A stretch of 33,595 nt of DNA from Marinibacterium sp. (GTDB lineage: Bacteria; Pseudomonadota; Alphaproteobacteria; Rhodobacterales; Rhodobacteraceae), in NCBI GenBank assembly GCA_025800215.1, contig JAOXSC010000079.1, forward strand, positions 1 through 33,595, read 5' to 3'. The position numbers and the translations under genes are program-made. The notes beneath the pieces are model-generated. The model worked only from the letters and a program-made list of their open reading frames with translations. It had not been told where the DNA came from and did not search any database. Below, in pieces: positions 7,849-16,001 of this stretch. Each line of letters starts with the position of its first letter. The first letter of the stretch is position 1.

Positions 7849-8609
7849 CTGACATGACGCTCGAGATCATCACCGCCGATGCGCTTGCACCGTTGCAGCA
7901 CGGGTTCTTTACCCGGCGCGGCGGCGCGTCTTCGGGGATCTTTGCGGGGCTGAATTGCGGGCTGGGATCGTCCGATCAGCGCGAAGCCGTGCATCTGAAC
8001 CGCGCCCGCGTGGCCGATGCTCTGGGCCTGCCGCCGGACGGGCTGGCATCGGTGCATCAGGTTCATTCGGCCGATGTTCTGACCGTCACCGGCCCACAAA
8101 CCGCGCCGGTCAAGGCCGACGCGCTGGTGACCGATCAGCCGGGGCTGGCGCTGAGCGTGCTGACCGCTGATTGCCAGCCGGTGCTGTTTGCCGATCACGA
8201 CGCAGGGGTGATCGGGGCGGCGCATGCGGGCTGGCGCGGGGCGCTCGACGGGGTGCTGGATGCGGTGCTTGACGCGATGGAGGCCCTGGGCGCAAGGCGC
8301 GCGCGGATCCATGCGGTGATCGGCCCGGCCATCAGCCAGCGCGCCTATGAGGTGGGGCCGGAATTCCACGCCGCCTTTACCGCGCAGGATCCCGATCACG
8401 GGCGGTTTTTTGCGGCAGGGCAGGGGGATCGGCTGCAATTCGATCTGCCCGGATTTGGCTTGTATCGCCTGCGCCGGGCCGGGGTGGGCCATGCGGAATG
8501 GACGCGCCATTGCACCTATTCCGATCCCGACAGGTTCTATTCCTATCGCCGTACCACCCATGCGGGCGAAGCCGATTACGGCCGCCTGATTTCGGCCATC
8601 CGGCTGTGA
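7845..8609 (+). CDS. pgeF: Peptidoglycan editing factor PgeF (YfiH/LACC1 family)
   Basis: A 254-residue member of the multicopper-polyphenol-oxidase-like YfiH family. In E. coli PgeF hydrolyses cytoplasmic UDP-MurNAc carrying L-Ser instead of L-Ala, preventing mis-built peptidoglycan. The conserved metal/catalytic residues are present: His71/His74 in SVHQVHSADV, Cys110 in LTADCQPV and His127 in AAHAGWRG. The frame extends upstream inside the methyltransferase gene, but the start at 7845 (ATGA overlap with the previous stop) gives normal length. A good intrinsic terminator follows, closing the lgt operon. Confidence 0.94.
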   Translation: MTDMTLEIITADALAPLQHGFFTRRGGASSGIFAGLNCGLGSSDQREAVHLNRARVADALGLPPDGLASVHQVHSADVLTVTGPQTAPVKADALVTDQPGLALSVLTADCQPVLFADHDAGVIGAAHAGWRGALDGVLDAVLDAMEALGARRARIHAVIGPAISQRAYEVGPEFHAAFTAQDPDHGRFFAAGQGDRLQFDLPGFGLYRLRRAGVGHAEWTRHCTYSDPDRFYSYRRTTHAGEADYGRLISAIRL

Positions 8610-8614
8610 CTCGG

Positions 8615-8642
8615 CGGATTTGCGTCAAATCCGAATGATTTT
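8615..8642 (+). terminator. Intrinsic terminator of the lgt-pgeF operon
   Basis: CGGATTTG-CGT-CAAATCCG (8615-8633), an 8-bp perfect stem with a 3-base loop, is followed by AATGATTTT. It starts five bases after the pgeF stop codon. Confidence 0.8.
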
Positions 8643-8663
8643 AGCCACCACCTGCGGCGCCGG

Positions 8664-8678
8664 TTAAGCGCGTGGTAA
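8664..8678. promoter_or_regulatory. CtrA-like half-site pair upstream of the LysR gene
   Basis: TTAA-N7-GTAA differs by one base from the first eight fixed positions of the CtrA consensus TTAA-N7-TTAAC; the ninth base (G in place of C) also differs. It lies about 100 bases ahead of the LysR start. A weak candidate on its own. Confidence 0.25.
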
Positions 8679-8776
8679 GCGGGCGCGTCTAAGCATGAAA
8701 GCTCAGAACTGCGATGGCGTCAGGCCGGTGCCACATGTGGCGCAGGCCTGATCCGGGGGCGGTGGAGAGTGTGACT

Positions 8777-9763
8777 ATGGTAACGAGTTTTCCCCAGGGG
8801 GAGGCCCTGCGCCGCGAGTTGGAGCAGCTGTCGCTGCGCGACATGCGGCTGCTCTGCGCGATTTACGAGCGCAAGACGCTGACACGGGCGGCGGCCATGA
8901 TGGGGATCTCGCAGCCTTCGGCGAGCTATGGGCTCGACAAGCTGCGCACGGTGTTTCGCGATCCGCTGTTTGTGCGTGAACGGCGCATGATGTCGCCAAG
9001 CCAGCTGTGCGCCGAACTCTATCGCCTGATCAGCGGCACCATGAGCGGGCTGGACATGCTGGCCGGCCGCGCACCGGGCGACGGCCCCGATGATGCGGGC
9101 GAGGTGACGATCCTGCTGGGCGACAGCGCCTGGCCGGTCTGTGCATCCTTCATGCGCCAGATGCTGCAGGACCGACCCGGTCTGCGCCTGAACATCCATC
9201 CCTGCGAGGGATCCCGGATTGATCATCTTCTGGTCAGCAACGCCGCGCTGTTTGTGGGCGCAGTCGACGGTGTGCCACAGGGGATCGACAGATGGCATGC
9301 GCCCGAGGGCGCCCCGTTTCAGATCTTTGACCCGAAACAGGTACGCCCGGCGCAGCGGGTCGAAGATCTGGCCGCCCTGCGCTATGCCATGCCATGGCCC
9401 AAGGATGCCGGCGCGACCCGCCTGCCGCCCAAGGTCGAACACCATATGCACCGCCTGGGGCTGGACGCGCGGCATGTCAGCGTGGCGACCCCGTTGCTTG
9501 ACGGGGTGGCCGCGGCCCTGCGCGCGGCCCCCTTGATCTATCTCGGAGCGATCCACGGGCTGCCGCCAAGCTTTGCGGGGCTTGCCCATGCGCCGCTGCC
9601 CGCGCCCATGCCGGGCACGCAGATCGGCATGAAATGGGCCCGTCAGCAGGCGGATCGGCCGGAACTGGCCCAGGCCATCGACGTGATGCAGGGGCTGCTT
9701 CAGCGCGAATTCGACCCCAGACGCACGCAGTTTGTCACCAGCGCCTATCCGGCCGGACACTAG
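8777..9763 (+). CDS. LysR-family transcriptional regulator
   Basis: A 328-residue LysR-type regulator. The N-terminal winged HTH spans about residues 17-80: LSLRDMRLLCAIYERKTLTRAAAMMG, then ISQPSASYGLDKLRTVFRDPLFVR, with the usual helix-turn-helix spacing. The C-terminal half is a periplasmic-binding-protein-like effector domain that I cannot assign to a ligand. An ATG at 8714 would add 21 residues, but GGAGAG about 8 bases before ATG 8777 supports the later start. It is flanked on both sides by housekeeping genes in the same direction, so no divergent target gene is obvious. Confidence 0.92.
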   Translation: MVTSFPQGEALRRELEQLSLRDMRLLCAIYERKTLTRAAAMMGISQPSASYGLDKLRTVFRDPLFVRERRMMSPSQLCAELYRLISGTMSGLDMLAGRAPGDGPDDAGEVTILLGDSAWPVCASFMRQMLQDRPGLRLNIHPCEGSRIDHLLVSNAALFVGAVDGVPQGIDRWHAPEGAPFQIFDPKQVRPAQRVEDLAALRYAMPWPKDAGATRLPPKVEHHMHRLGLDARHVSVATPLLDGVAAALRAAPLIYLGAIHGLPPSFAGLAHAPLPAPMPGTQIGMKWARQQADRPELAQAIDVMQGLLQREFDPRRTQFVTSAYPAGH

Positions 9764-9802
9764 GCGTGGGGCGGTGACGGGCGCTTTCGGGCCCCGTGCC
9801 CC

Positions 9803-9831
9803 TTGACTTTGCCGCCCGTGCACGGTGTATC
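9803..9831 (+). promoter_or_regulatory. Putative sigma-70-type promoter of aspS
   Basis: TTGACT (9803-9808), a 17-base spacer, then TGTATC (9826-9831). The -35 is one base off TTGACA; the -10 is weak. Transcription would start near 9838, leaving a leader of about 36 bases before the aspS ATG. Confidence 0.45.
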
Positions 9832-9873
9832 CGCCCTTGATCTTCCGCCATCCCGAAGGAAAGGGGCGCCCCG

Positions 9874-11649
9874 ATGCACGCCTATCGCAGCCATACCTGC
9901 GCCGAACTGAACAAAGCCCAAGTGGGCGAGACCGTCCGCCTGTCCGGCTGGGTCCATCGGATCCGCGATCACGGCGGCGTCCTGTTCATCGACCTGCGCG
10001 ACCATTACGGCATGACCCAGGTTCTGTGCGATCCCGACAGTCCGGTCTTTGCCGAGGTCGAAAAGGTCCGCAGCGAATGGTGCATTCGCATTGACGGCGT
10101 GGTCAAAGCCCGCGCCGACGATCTGGTGAACACCAAGCTGTCCACCGGCGAAATCGAAGTCTACGTGCGTGACCTCGAAGTGCTGGGCGCGGCGGATGAA
10201 CTGCCGCTGATCGTGTTCGGCGATCAGGAATATCCCGAAGAAACCCGCCTGCGCTATCGCTATCTGGACCTGCGGCGCGAGGCGATGCAGCAGAACATGA
10301 CCCTGCGCTCGGATGTGGTCGCGTCGATCCGCCGTCGCATGTGGGATCAGGGGTTCCGCGAATATCAGACCCCGATCATCACCGCATCCTCGCCCGAAGG
10401 CGCGCGCGATTTTCTGGTGCCGTCGCGCCTGCATCCGGGCAAGTTCTATGCGTTGCCCCAGGCCCCGCAGCAGTTCAAGCAGCTGATCATGGTGTCGGGC
10501 TTTGACAAGTATTTCCAGATCGCGCCCTGTTTCCGCGATGAAGACCCGCGCGCCGACCGTTCGCCCACCGATTTCTATCAGCTCGACATGGAAATGAGCT
10601 TTGTCAGCCAGCAGGATGTGTTCGACACGATCCAGCCGGTGATTTCGGGCGTCTTCGAAGAATTCGGCGGTGGCCGCAAGGTGGATGCCGACTGGCAGCA
10701 GATTTCCTATCGCGACGCCGCGCTGTGGTACGGCACAGACAAACCCGACCTGCGCAACCCGATCAAGATGCAAGTGGTCTCTGACCACTTCCGCGGTTCC
10801 GGCTTTGCGATCTTCGCAAAGCTGCTCGAGCAGGCAGGCACCGAAATCCGCGCCATTCCCGCGCCCGGTGGCGGGTCGCGCAAGTTCTGCGACCGCATGA
10901 ACGCCTATGCCCAGAAAGAGGGCCTGCCGGGGATGGGCTATATCTTCTGGCGCGAGGGTGCCGACGGTATGGAAGCCGCCGGTCCGCTGGCCAAGAATAT
11001 CGGGCCCGAGCGCACCGAAGCGATCCGTCAGCAACTGGGGCTGGGCGTGGGCGATGCCGCGTTCTTCCTGGGTGGCAAACCCAAGACCTTCGAAGCCGTT
11101 GCAGGCCGTGCCCGCGTGGTGATCGGTGACGAGCTGGGGCTGACCGACAAGGACCGCTTTGCCTTTTGCTGGATCGTCGATTTCCCGATCTACGAGCAGG
11201 ACGAGGAAACCGGCGCCATTGATTTCGAACACAACCCGTTTTCGATGCCCCAGGGCGGTATGGAAGCGCTGGAAGGCGACCCGCTTGCCGTCAAGGGCTA
11301 TCAGTATGATCTGGCCTGCAACGGCTACGAGCTGGTGTCGGGCGCGATCCGGAACCACAAGCCCGAAATCATGCTCAAGGCCTTTGAACTGGCGGGCTAT
11401 GGCGCGGATGAGGTCAAGAACCGGTTTGGCGCGCTGTTCAACGCGTTCCATTACGGTGCCCCGCCGCATGGCGGCTGCGCGGCCGGGATCGACCGGATCG
11501 TCATGCTGCTGGCCGATCAGGTCAACATCCGCGAGGTCATCATGTTCCCGATGAACCAGCGTGCGGAAGACCTGATGATGGCCGCGCCGTCCGAGCCTGC
11601 GGCCGAACAGCTGATGGAACTGAGCCTGCGGGTTCTGCCCAAGGATTAA
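9874..11649 (+). CDS. aspS: Aspartyl-tRNA synthetase, probably non-discriminating
   Basis: Class II synthetase charging tRNA(Asp) (EC 6.1.1.12), 591 residues, the bacterial length with a GAD insertion. The N-terminal OB-fold covers about 1-110; class II motif 2 is [11 protein letters not shown] (from 219) and motif 3 is GIDRIVML near the end. In the anticodon-binding domain [11 protein letters not shown] carries His33 where discriminating E. coli AspRS has Leu30. A His here is the signature of non-discriminating enzymes such as that of Pseudomonas aeruginosa, which also make Asp-tRNA(Asn) for amidation by GatCAB. That reading is inference from established work. AAGGGGCG precedes the ATG. Confidence 0.97.
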   Translation: MHAYRSHTCAELNKAQVGETVRLSGWVHRIRDHGGVLFIDLRDHYGMTQVLCDPDSPVFAEVEKVRSEWCIRIDGVVKARADDLVNTKLSTGEIEVYVRDLEVLGAADELPLIVFGDQEYPEETRLRYRYLDLRREAMQQNMTLRSDVVASIRRRMWDQGFREYQTPIITASSPEGARDFLVPSRLHPGKFYALPQAPQQFKQLIMVSGFDKYFQIAPCFRDEDPRADRSPTDFYQLDMEMSFVSQQDVFDTIQPVISGVFEEFGGGRKVDADWQQISYRDAALWYGTDKPDLRNPIKMQVVSDHFRGSGFAIFAKLLEQAGTEIRAIPAPGGGSRKFCDRMNAYAQKEGLPGMGYIFWREGADGMEAAGPLAKNIGPERTEAIRQQLGLGVGDAAFFLGGKPKTFEAVAGRARVVIGDELGLTDKDRFAFCWIVDFPIYEQDEETGAIDFEHNPFSMPQGGMEALEGDPLAVKGYQYDLACNGYELVSGAIRNHKPEIMLKAFELAGYGADEVKNRFGALFNAFHYGAPPHGGCAAGIDRIVMLLADQVNIREVIMFPMNQRAEDLMMAAPSEPAAEQLMELSLRVLPKD

Positions 11650-11690
11650 GCCTTCGGCACGGTTCTGCTGAAGAGGTGAAAAATTTGCAT

Positions 11691-11714
11691 CCCGTCGGAT
11701 CTTTTTCCGACGGG
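11691..11714 (+). terminator. Hairpin between aspS and the DUF1800 gene
   Basis: A perfect 9-bp stem CCCGTCGGA/TCCGACGGG with loop TCTTTT lies 42 bases after the aspS stop and 49 before the next start. No T-run follows the stem, so it may be a terminator of a non-classical type or a leader hairpin for the next gene. Confidence 0.55.
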
Positions 11715-11762
11715 AAGTTCTATATGATGCGTTGAACCCCTGACACAGCAAGGGACGACGCC

Positions 11763-13160
11763 ATGGGTTTTTCACCTCAGCTTGCCGAAATCCGCTTTGG
11801 CTGCGGGCTGTCGCCGCGTCAGCCTGAGCCCGCGCGCGCCGATGACATGCTGGCGGGCCTGACCGGCCCCGATGACATGGCCGCGCGCTTTCCCGTTGAA
11901 AGCTTTGATGAATTTCTGCCGCGCCTGCGGGCGGATCAGGCCAACCGCAAGGCCCGCGCGGCCGCCGTGGGGACAGATGCCTATCCCGACGCGGATGCGA
12001 CATACAAGGCTGCGCGCCAGGACATGCGTCTGGCGCTGATCGGCTGGGCCGGGCAGCACATGCAGCGGCGGATCCAGACCCAAACTGCCTTTCGTGAACG
12101 GCTGGTGGATTTCTGGACCGACCACCTGACCGCCTATGGCAAGGCGGGCATGATCCAGGGCAGCACGCCGGCCTATGTGGATGACGCCATCCGCCCGCAT
12201 GTGGCGGGCCGGTTCGAAGACATGCTGTTTGCGTCCGCCACCCATCCGGTGATGTTGCATTTTCTCGATCAGCGCGCCTCGCTCGGGCCCAACAGCCCCG
12301 ACCAGCAGCGTGCCGTGGCGCGTGGACGCGTGGGTGTGGGGCTGAACGAAAACCTTGCGCGCGAGATCCTCGAACTGCACACGCTTGGCGTCGATGGCCC
12401 CTATAGCCAGGCTGATGTGCGTCAGCTGGCCGAGCTTTTGACCGGACTGACCTTCAATGTGCGCGGCGGGTTCCGCTATCGCCCGTCGATGTCGGAACCC
12501 GGCACCGAAGAGATCCTGGGCAAGACCTATGGCGCCCATGGCACCGGGCTGGATACGGTGCGGGCGGTGCTGACGGATCTGGCGCGCCACCCGGCGACCT
12601 ATCGCCACCTGTCGCACAAGCTGGCGGTGCATTTTGTCGGCGACACGCCGGACCCGGATCTGGTCGATGCGCTCGACGCGGCGTTTCAGGACGGGCAGGG
12701 GGCGCTGATGCCGGTCTATGAGGTGCTGTTGAACCACCCCGCATCCTGGGCCACGCCGCTTGGTAATGCCAAGCCGCCCTTTGATTTTGTCACCAGCAGC
12801 CTGCGCGCGCTGGATGCACCCGACCGGCTGTTTGAGGATATGAAACGCGGTCTCTTTCTGCGCAGTTTCGATCGTCCGCTGCGGGCCATGGGGCAGCGAT
12901 GGCTGCGCCCGCCGGGCCCCGATGGGTTTCCCGAAGACGATGGCAACTGGTTCACACCGCAGGGGGTGGCCAGCCGCATGGCCTGGGCGATGAGCGTGCC
13001 GCAGGACATCCGGCTTGATCTGCCCGATCCGCGCGGGTTTGTGGATGTGGCCCTTGGCCCCTTTGCGACCGAGCCCGTGCGCTTTGCCGCCGCCGCCGCC
13101 GAAAGCCGCCCCGAAGCGATCGGGCTGGTGCTCACATCCCCGGCCTTTCAGCGCCGATAG
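11763..13160 (+). CDS. DUF1800 family protein
   Basis: A 465-residue DUF1800 protein. Typical blocks are RERLVDFWTDHLTAYGK (an HxxW-like helical core), NENLAREILELHTLGVDG, YSQADVRQLAELLTGLTF and GNWFTPQGVASRMAWAM. The biochemical function of the family is unknown. No signal peptide is evident at the chosen start (GACGACGCC then ATG; the ribosome-binding site is poor), although the product's partner is exported. The stop codon is followed at once by the strong ribosome-binding site of the DUF1501 gene, so the pair forms an operon, as is common for these two families. Confidence 0.92.
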   Translation: MGFSPQLAEIRFGCGLSPRQPEPARADDMLAGLTGPDDMAARFPVESFDEFLPRLRADQANRKARAAAVGTDAYPDADATYKAARQDMRLALIGWAGQHMQRRIQTQTAFRERLVDFWTDHLTAYGKAGMIQGSTPAYVDDAIRPHVAGRFEDMLFASATHPVMLHFLDQRASLGPNSPDQQRAVARGRVGVGLNENLAREILELHTLGVDGPYSQADVRQLAELLTGLTFNVRGGFRYRPSMSEPGTEEILGKTYGAHGTGLDTVRAVLTDLARHPATYRHLSHKLAVHFVGDTPDPDLVDALDAAFQDGQGALMPVYEVLLNHPASWATPLGNAKPPFDFVTSSLRALDAPDRLFEDMKRGLFLRSFDRPLRAMGQRWLRPPGPDGFPEDDGNWFTPQGVASRMAWAMSVPQDIRLDLPDPRGFVDVALGPFATEPVRFAAAAAESRPEAIGLVLTSPAFQRR

Positions 13161-13169
13161 GAGGTTTCG

Positions 13170-14357
13170 ATGTCCAATCTTCTGACCCGACGCCGGTTTC
13201 TGGCCCAAAGCGCGGTGATCGGCTGTTCGGCCGCTGCGAGCCCCCTTTTGACGCCCGTCAGCTTTGCCAGCGCGCCCTGGGACACGCGGCTGGTGGTGAT
13301 CTTGCTGCGCGGCGGCATGGACGGGCTGGACGTGGTGCAGCCCTATGGCGATCCTGCCTTCGCCGCCGCGCGCAGCACTCTGCCGGTGGGGCCCGCGCGT
13401 GGGGCGATCGACTTGGACGGGTTCTTTGCCATGCATGGCGCGCTGGCACCGCTTGAGCCGTTGTGGCGGGCCGGAGACCTGGGGTTTGTGCAGGCCGCGT
13501 CGACCCCGTATCGCGACAAGCGCAGCCATTTTGACGGGCAGGATCTGCTCGAGGCCGGGACCATGTCGCTGGATGGCGCGCGCGATGGCTGGTTGAACCG
13601 GCTGCTGGGGCTGCAACCCGGCGTGACGGCCGAGACGGCTTATGCGCTGGGGCGCGCGCAGATGAAGATGATGATCGGGGACGCCCCGCATTCGGTCTGG
13701 GCGCCCGATACCGGCTTTGACATGAGCCCGCAGGCCCTGCGCCTGGCCGAGCTGGTGATGCGCGACGATCCCCAGCTGGCCGACGCGCTGGCCGAGGCCG
13801 CGCGCCTCAGCGAAGAAGAGGCCCGCCTGGACGAGGCTGATGGCGATGCGGGGCGGCGCGGGGATCATCTGGCAGTGGCCGATTTCGCCGCCGATCAGCT
13901 GCGCGGCGAGGCCCGCGTTGCGTCCTTTTCCATCGGCGGCTGGGACACCCACGCCCGCCAGCAGGTGGAAATGGGGCGTGCGCTGGGACGTCTGTCGGCG
14001 ACAATCCTGGCGCTGCAATCGGGTGTGGGCGCGGATGTGTGGCAGAAAACGGCGGTGGTGGTTGTGACCGAATTCGGGCGCACGCTGCGCGAAAACGGCA
14101 CGCGGGGCACCGATCATGGCACCGGTGGCGCCATGATGCTGGCGGGCGGGGCCGTGGCCGGGGGGCGTGTGTACGGTGCATGGCCGGGCCTGGATGAGGC
14201 GGATCTTTTCGACCGGCGCGATCTGATGCCCACGTCGGATGTGCGCGGGCATCTGGGCTGGATCCTGCGCGGCATGACCGGGCTGGGTCAGAGCGACATC
14301 GAAACCACCGTCTTTCCGGGGCTGGATATGGGGCGCGATCCGGGGCTGTTGCTGTAA
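13170..14357 (+). CDS. DUF1501 family protein, Tat-exported
   Basis: A 395-residue DUF1501 protein of the alkaline-phosphatase/sulfatase-like superfamily. The N-terminus LTRRRFLAQSAVIGCSAAAS is a clear twin-arginine signal, so the folded protein should go to the periplasm. Downstream are LVVILLRGGMDGLDVVQPYGD, IGGWDTHARQQVEMG and VVTEFGRTLRENGTRGTDHG, the last two resembling metal-binding Asp/His blocks of the superfamily. A strong TAGGAGGTTT ribosome-binding site overlaps the DUF1800 stop. Substrate is unknown. It converges on the response regulator gene with only four bases between stops. Confidence 0.93.
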   Translation: MSNLLTRRRFLAQSAVIGCSAAASPLLTPVSFASAPWDTRLVVILLRGGMDGLDVVQPYGDPAFAAARSTLPVGPARGAIDLDGFFAMHGALAPLEPLWRAGDLGFVQAASTPYRDKRSHFDGQDLLEAGTMSLDGARDGWLNRLLGLQPGVTAETAYALGRAQMKMMIGDAPHSVWAPDTGFDMSPQALRLAELVMRDDPQLADALAEAARLSEEEARLDEADGDAGRRGDHLAVADFAADQLRGEARVASFSIGGWDTHARQQVEMGRALGRLSATILALQSGVGADVWQKTAVVVVTEFGRTLRENGTRGTDHGTGGAMMLAGGAVAGGRVYGAWPGLDEADLFDRRDLMPTSDVRGHLGWILRGMTGLGQSDIETTVFPGLDMGRDPGLLL

Positions 14358-14361
14358 CCGC

Positions 14362-15084
14362 TCAGATCGCCTTGCGCTGGGCCAGCCGGTCCTGCACCAG
14401 ACCGGCAAGTCGGGCGGCCTGGCTGGTGATGGCACCGCCGCGCGCGCGGGTGTCCGACAGGGCGGTGGCCGCTTCGGCCAGAGGCGCGTCTTCGGCGCTG
14501 CGGGCCACGCTGCGCAGGAACTGGGCGACATAATCCAGTTCTTCGTCGGCGATGGCGCTGTCGCGCAGCACATCGGCGGCCAGCGCGATGTCGTCGTGAT
14601 AGGCGATGGGATCGGGGGCGATGGTCTGGTCCTGCACCGGCCGCAGGCCGCGCGGGTGGCGTTCCTTTGGCAGATGCGACAGCACGAGTTTCTGAAACGC
14701 CTGCAGCGATGTGATCGGTTTCGAAATCACCCCGTCCGCGCCCGCCGCAATCGCGGCATCCAGCGCCCAGTCATCGCCCGATGTACCCAGCAGAACCGGC
14801 ACGCGGGGCTGGCAGATCGAAAGCTCTTCGATCAGCTGTTCGCCCGACCCGTCGGGCAGGCCCATGTCGATGATCACCACCGATGGCCGGTAGACGCGCA
14901 GATGTTTGCGGGCCGAATGCAGGCAGTCGGCGCGCCGGATGCGGGCGCCGCTGCGCAGGCACATCAGGCGCATGGCCTCGCTTGCATAGTGGCTGTCTTC
15001 GACCACAAGAACCGTCAGCCCGGCCAGCGGGCGTTCGGCGGTGGGGGCGGGCAGAAGGGGGGCAAAAACCTCCGAATCATCCAT
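14362..15084 (-). CDS. Response regulator with receiver domain and uncharacterised helical C-terminus
   Basis: A 240-residue protein. The receiver domain (about 22-140) has the acidic pair Glu29-Asp30 in VVEDSHY, phosphoacceptor Asp73 in VVIIDMGLPDG, Thr101 in LLGTSGD and Lys122 in VISKPIT, so it should be phosphorylatable. The remaining 100 residues, after a Pro-rich linker, are helical (AADVLRDSAIADEELDYVAQ and following) and match no output domain I know; no DNA-binding or GGDEF/EAL motif is seen. Start 15084 has AGGAG 7 bases upstream; an earlier in-frame start would cross the promoter region. A CtrA-like box lies 47 bases upstream. Confidence 0.88.
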   Translation of the reverse strand: MDDSEVFAPLLPAPTAERPLAGLTVLVVEDSHYASEAMRLMCLRSGARIRRADCLHSARKHLRVYRPSVVIIDMGLPDGSGEQLIEELSICQPRVPVLLGTSGDDWALDAAIAAGADGVISKPITSLQAFQKLVLSHLPKERHPRGLRPVQDQTIAPDPIAYHDDIALAADVLRDSAIADEELDYVAQFLRSVARSAEDAPLAEAATALSDTRARGGAITSQAARLAGLVQDRLAQRKAI

Positions 15085-15130
15085 GTCACGTCTCCTGTCT
15101 GGCAGCTGGGGTAAGCTTGCGGCAGGTTTG

Positions 15131-15146
15131 GCTAAGGCTTCGTTAA
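15131..15146. promoter_or_regulatory. CtrA-like box between the response regulator and mce
   Basis: CTAA-N7-TTAAC, one mismatch from the CtrA consensus TTAA-N7-TTAAC. It lies in the divergent gap, 47 bases upstream of the response regulator start and 107 upstream of mce. Confidence 0.5.
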
Positions 15147-15253
15147 CGCCAACTGTGCGTCTGCGCCCCTTGTGCGTCATGCTGCTGCGCCGCATAAGCG
15201 GGGGCATAACTGACAGACGCGCAGACAACGGATCACAGAAAGGGAGATTTCAG

Positions 15254-15658
15254 ATGATCGGACGCCTCAACCACGTGGCCATCGCCGTACCGGATCTTGA
15301 TGCCGCATCCGAGCAGTACCGCAGCGCTCTGGGCGCCAAGGTTGGCGCCCCGCAGGACGAACCCGATCACGGTGTGACCGTGGTGTTCATCGAACTGCCC
15401 AACACCAAGATCGAACTTCTCTACCCGCTGGGCGATGACAGCCCGATCAACGGCTTTCTGGAAAAGAACCCCGCCGGCGGCATTCACCATGTCTGCTATG
15501 AGGTCGAAGACATCATCGCCGCGCGCGATCATCTGAAGGAAAGCGGCGCGCGCGTTCTGGGTTCGGGCGAGCCCAAGATCGGTGCCCATGGCAAGCCGGT
15601 GCTGTTCCTGCACCCCAAGGATTTCAACGGCTGCCTTGTCGAGCTGGAACAGGTCTGA
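15254..15658 (+). CDS. mce: Methylmalonyl-CoA epimerase
   Basis: Interconverts (2S)- and (2R)-methylmalonyl-CoA (EC 5.1.99.1), linking propionyl-CoA carboxylase to the mutase in propionate and branched-chain catabolism. The 134 residues form two paired VOC/glyoxalase betaalphabetabetabeta units. Metal ligands are visible as His7 in LNHVAIAV, His in GGIHHVCYEV and Glu in CLVELEQ. AAGGGAG stands 8 bases before the ATG. The same frame is open upstream as far as 15041, but that stretch is antisense to the response regulator and has no ribosome-binding site. DUF1467 follows 47 bases later. Confidence 0.95.
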   Translation: MIGRLNHVAIAVPDLDAASEQYRSALGAKVGAPQDEPDHGVTVVFIELPNTKIELLYPLGDDSPINGFLEKNPAGGIHHVCYEVEDIIAARDHLKESGARVLGSGEPKIGAHGKPVLFLHPKDFNGCLVELEQV

Positions 15659-15677
15659 TCCGCGCCCTATCTGAGCG

Positions 15678-15689
15678 CTAGGATCCTAG
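15678..15689. other. 12-bp perfect palindrome before the DUF1467 gene
   Basis: CTAGGATCCTAG lies 16 bases upstream of the DUF1467 start and just ahead of its GGGGAAAGG ribosome-binding site. It could be an operator or chance; nothing else supports it. Confidence 0.25.
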
Positions 15690-15705
15690 GGGAAAGGCAC
15701 CACAA

Positions 15706-15984
15706 ATGGGTATCACGTCTGGCATCGTTCTGTATGCGGTGATCTGGTTCATGACCTGGCTAATCGTGATCCCGATCCGCATCACCACACAGGGTGATGC
15801 GGGTGAGATCGTGCCCGGCACCCATGCGGGATCCCCTCAGGTGCATCACCTGAAGAAAAAGGCCTGGATCACCACCGGGATTGCGGCGGTGATCTGGGCG
15901 ATTGTGGCAGGGATCATCCTTTCGGGCGTGATCAGCGTGCGCGATTTCGACTGGTTCAACCGCCTGCCGCCGATCAGCGAATAG
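15706..15984 (+). CDS. DUF1467 family membrane protein
   Basis: A 92-residue protein with two transmembrane helices (about 5-25, GIVLYAVIWFMTWLIVIPIRI, and about 53-75, WITTGIAAVIWAIVAGIIL) joined by a loop bearing PGTHAGSPQ and HHLKKKAW. This is the DUF1467 layout, which is widespread in alphaproteobacteria and frequently lies near mce or proS genes. Its function is unknown. GGGGAAAGG precedes the ATG. It probably shares a transcript with mce. Confidence 0.88.
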   Translation: MGITSGIVLYAVIWFMTWLIVIPIRITTQGDAGEIVPGTHAGSPQVHHLKKKAWITTGIAAVIWAIVAGIILSGVISVRDFDWFNRLPPISE

Positions 15985-16001
15985 CGCTTCGGCCCGGTCT
16001 G

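Noticed and set aside
9760-12003. A 747-codon open frame on the minus strand opposite aspS
   Set aside because: It lies antisense to a clear aspartyl-tRNA synthetase, is His/Arg/Gly-rich with no recognisable domain, and is the expected by-product of high-GC codon use.
11772-14573. A 933-codon open frame on the minus strand opposite DUF1800 and DUF1501
   Set aside because: Antisense to two well-supported genes, low-complexity composition and no domain; treated as a mirror frame.
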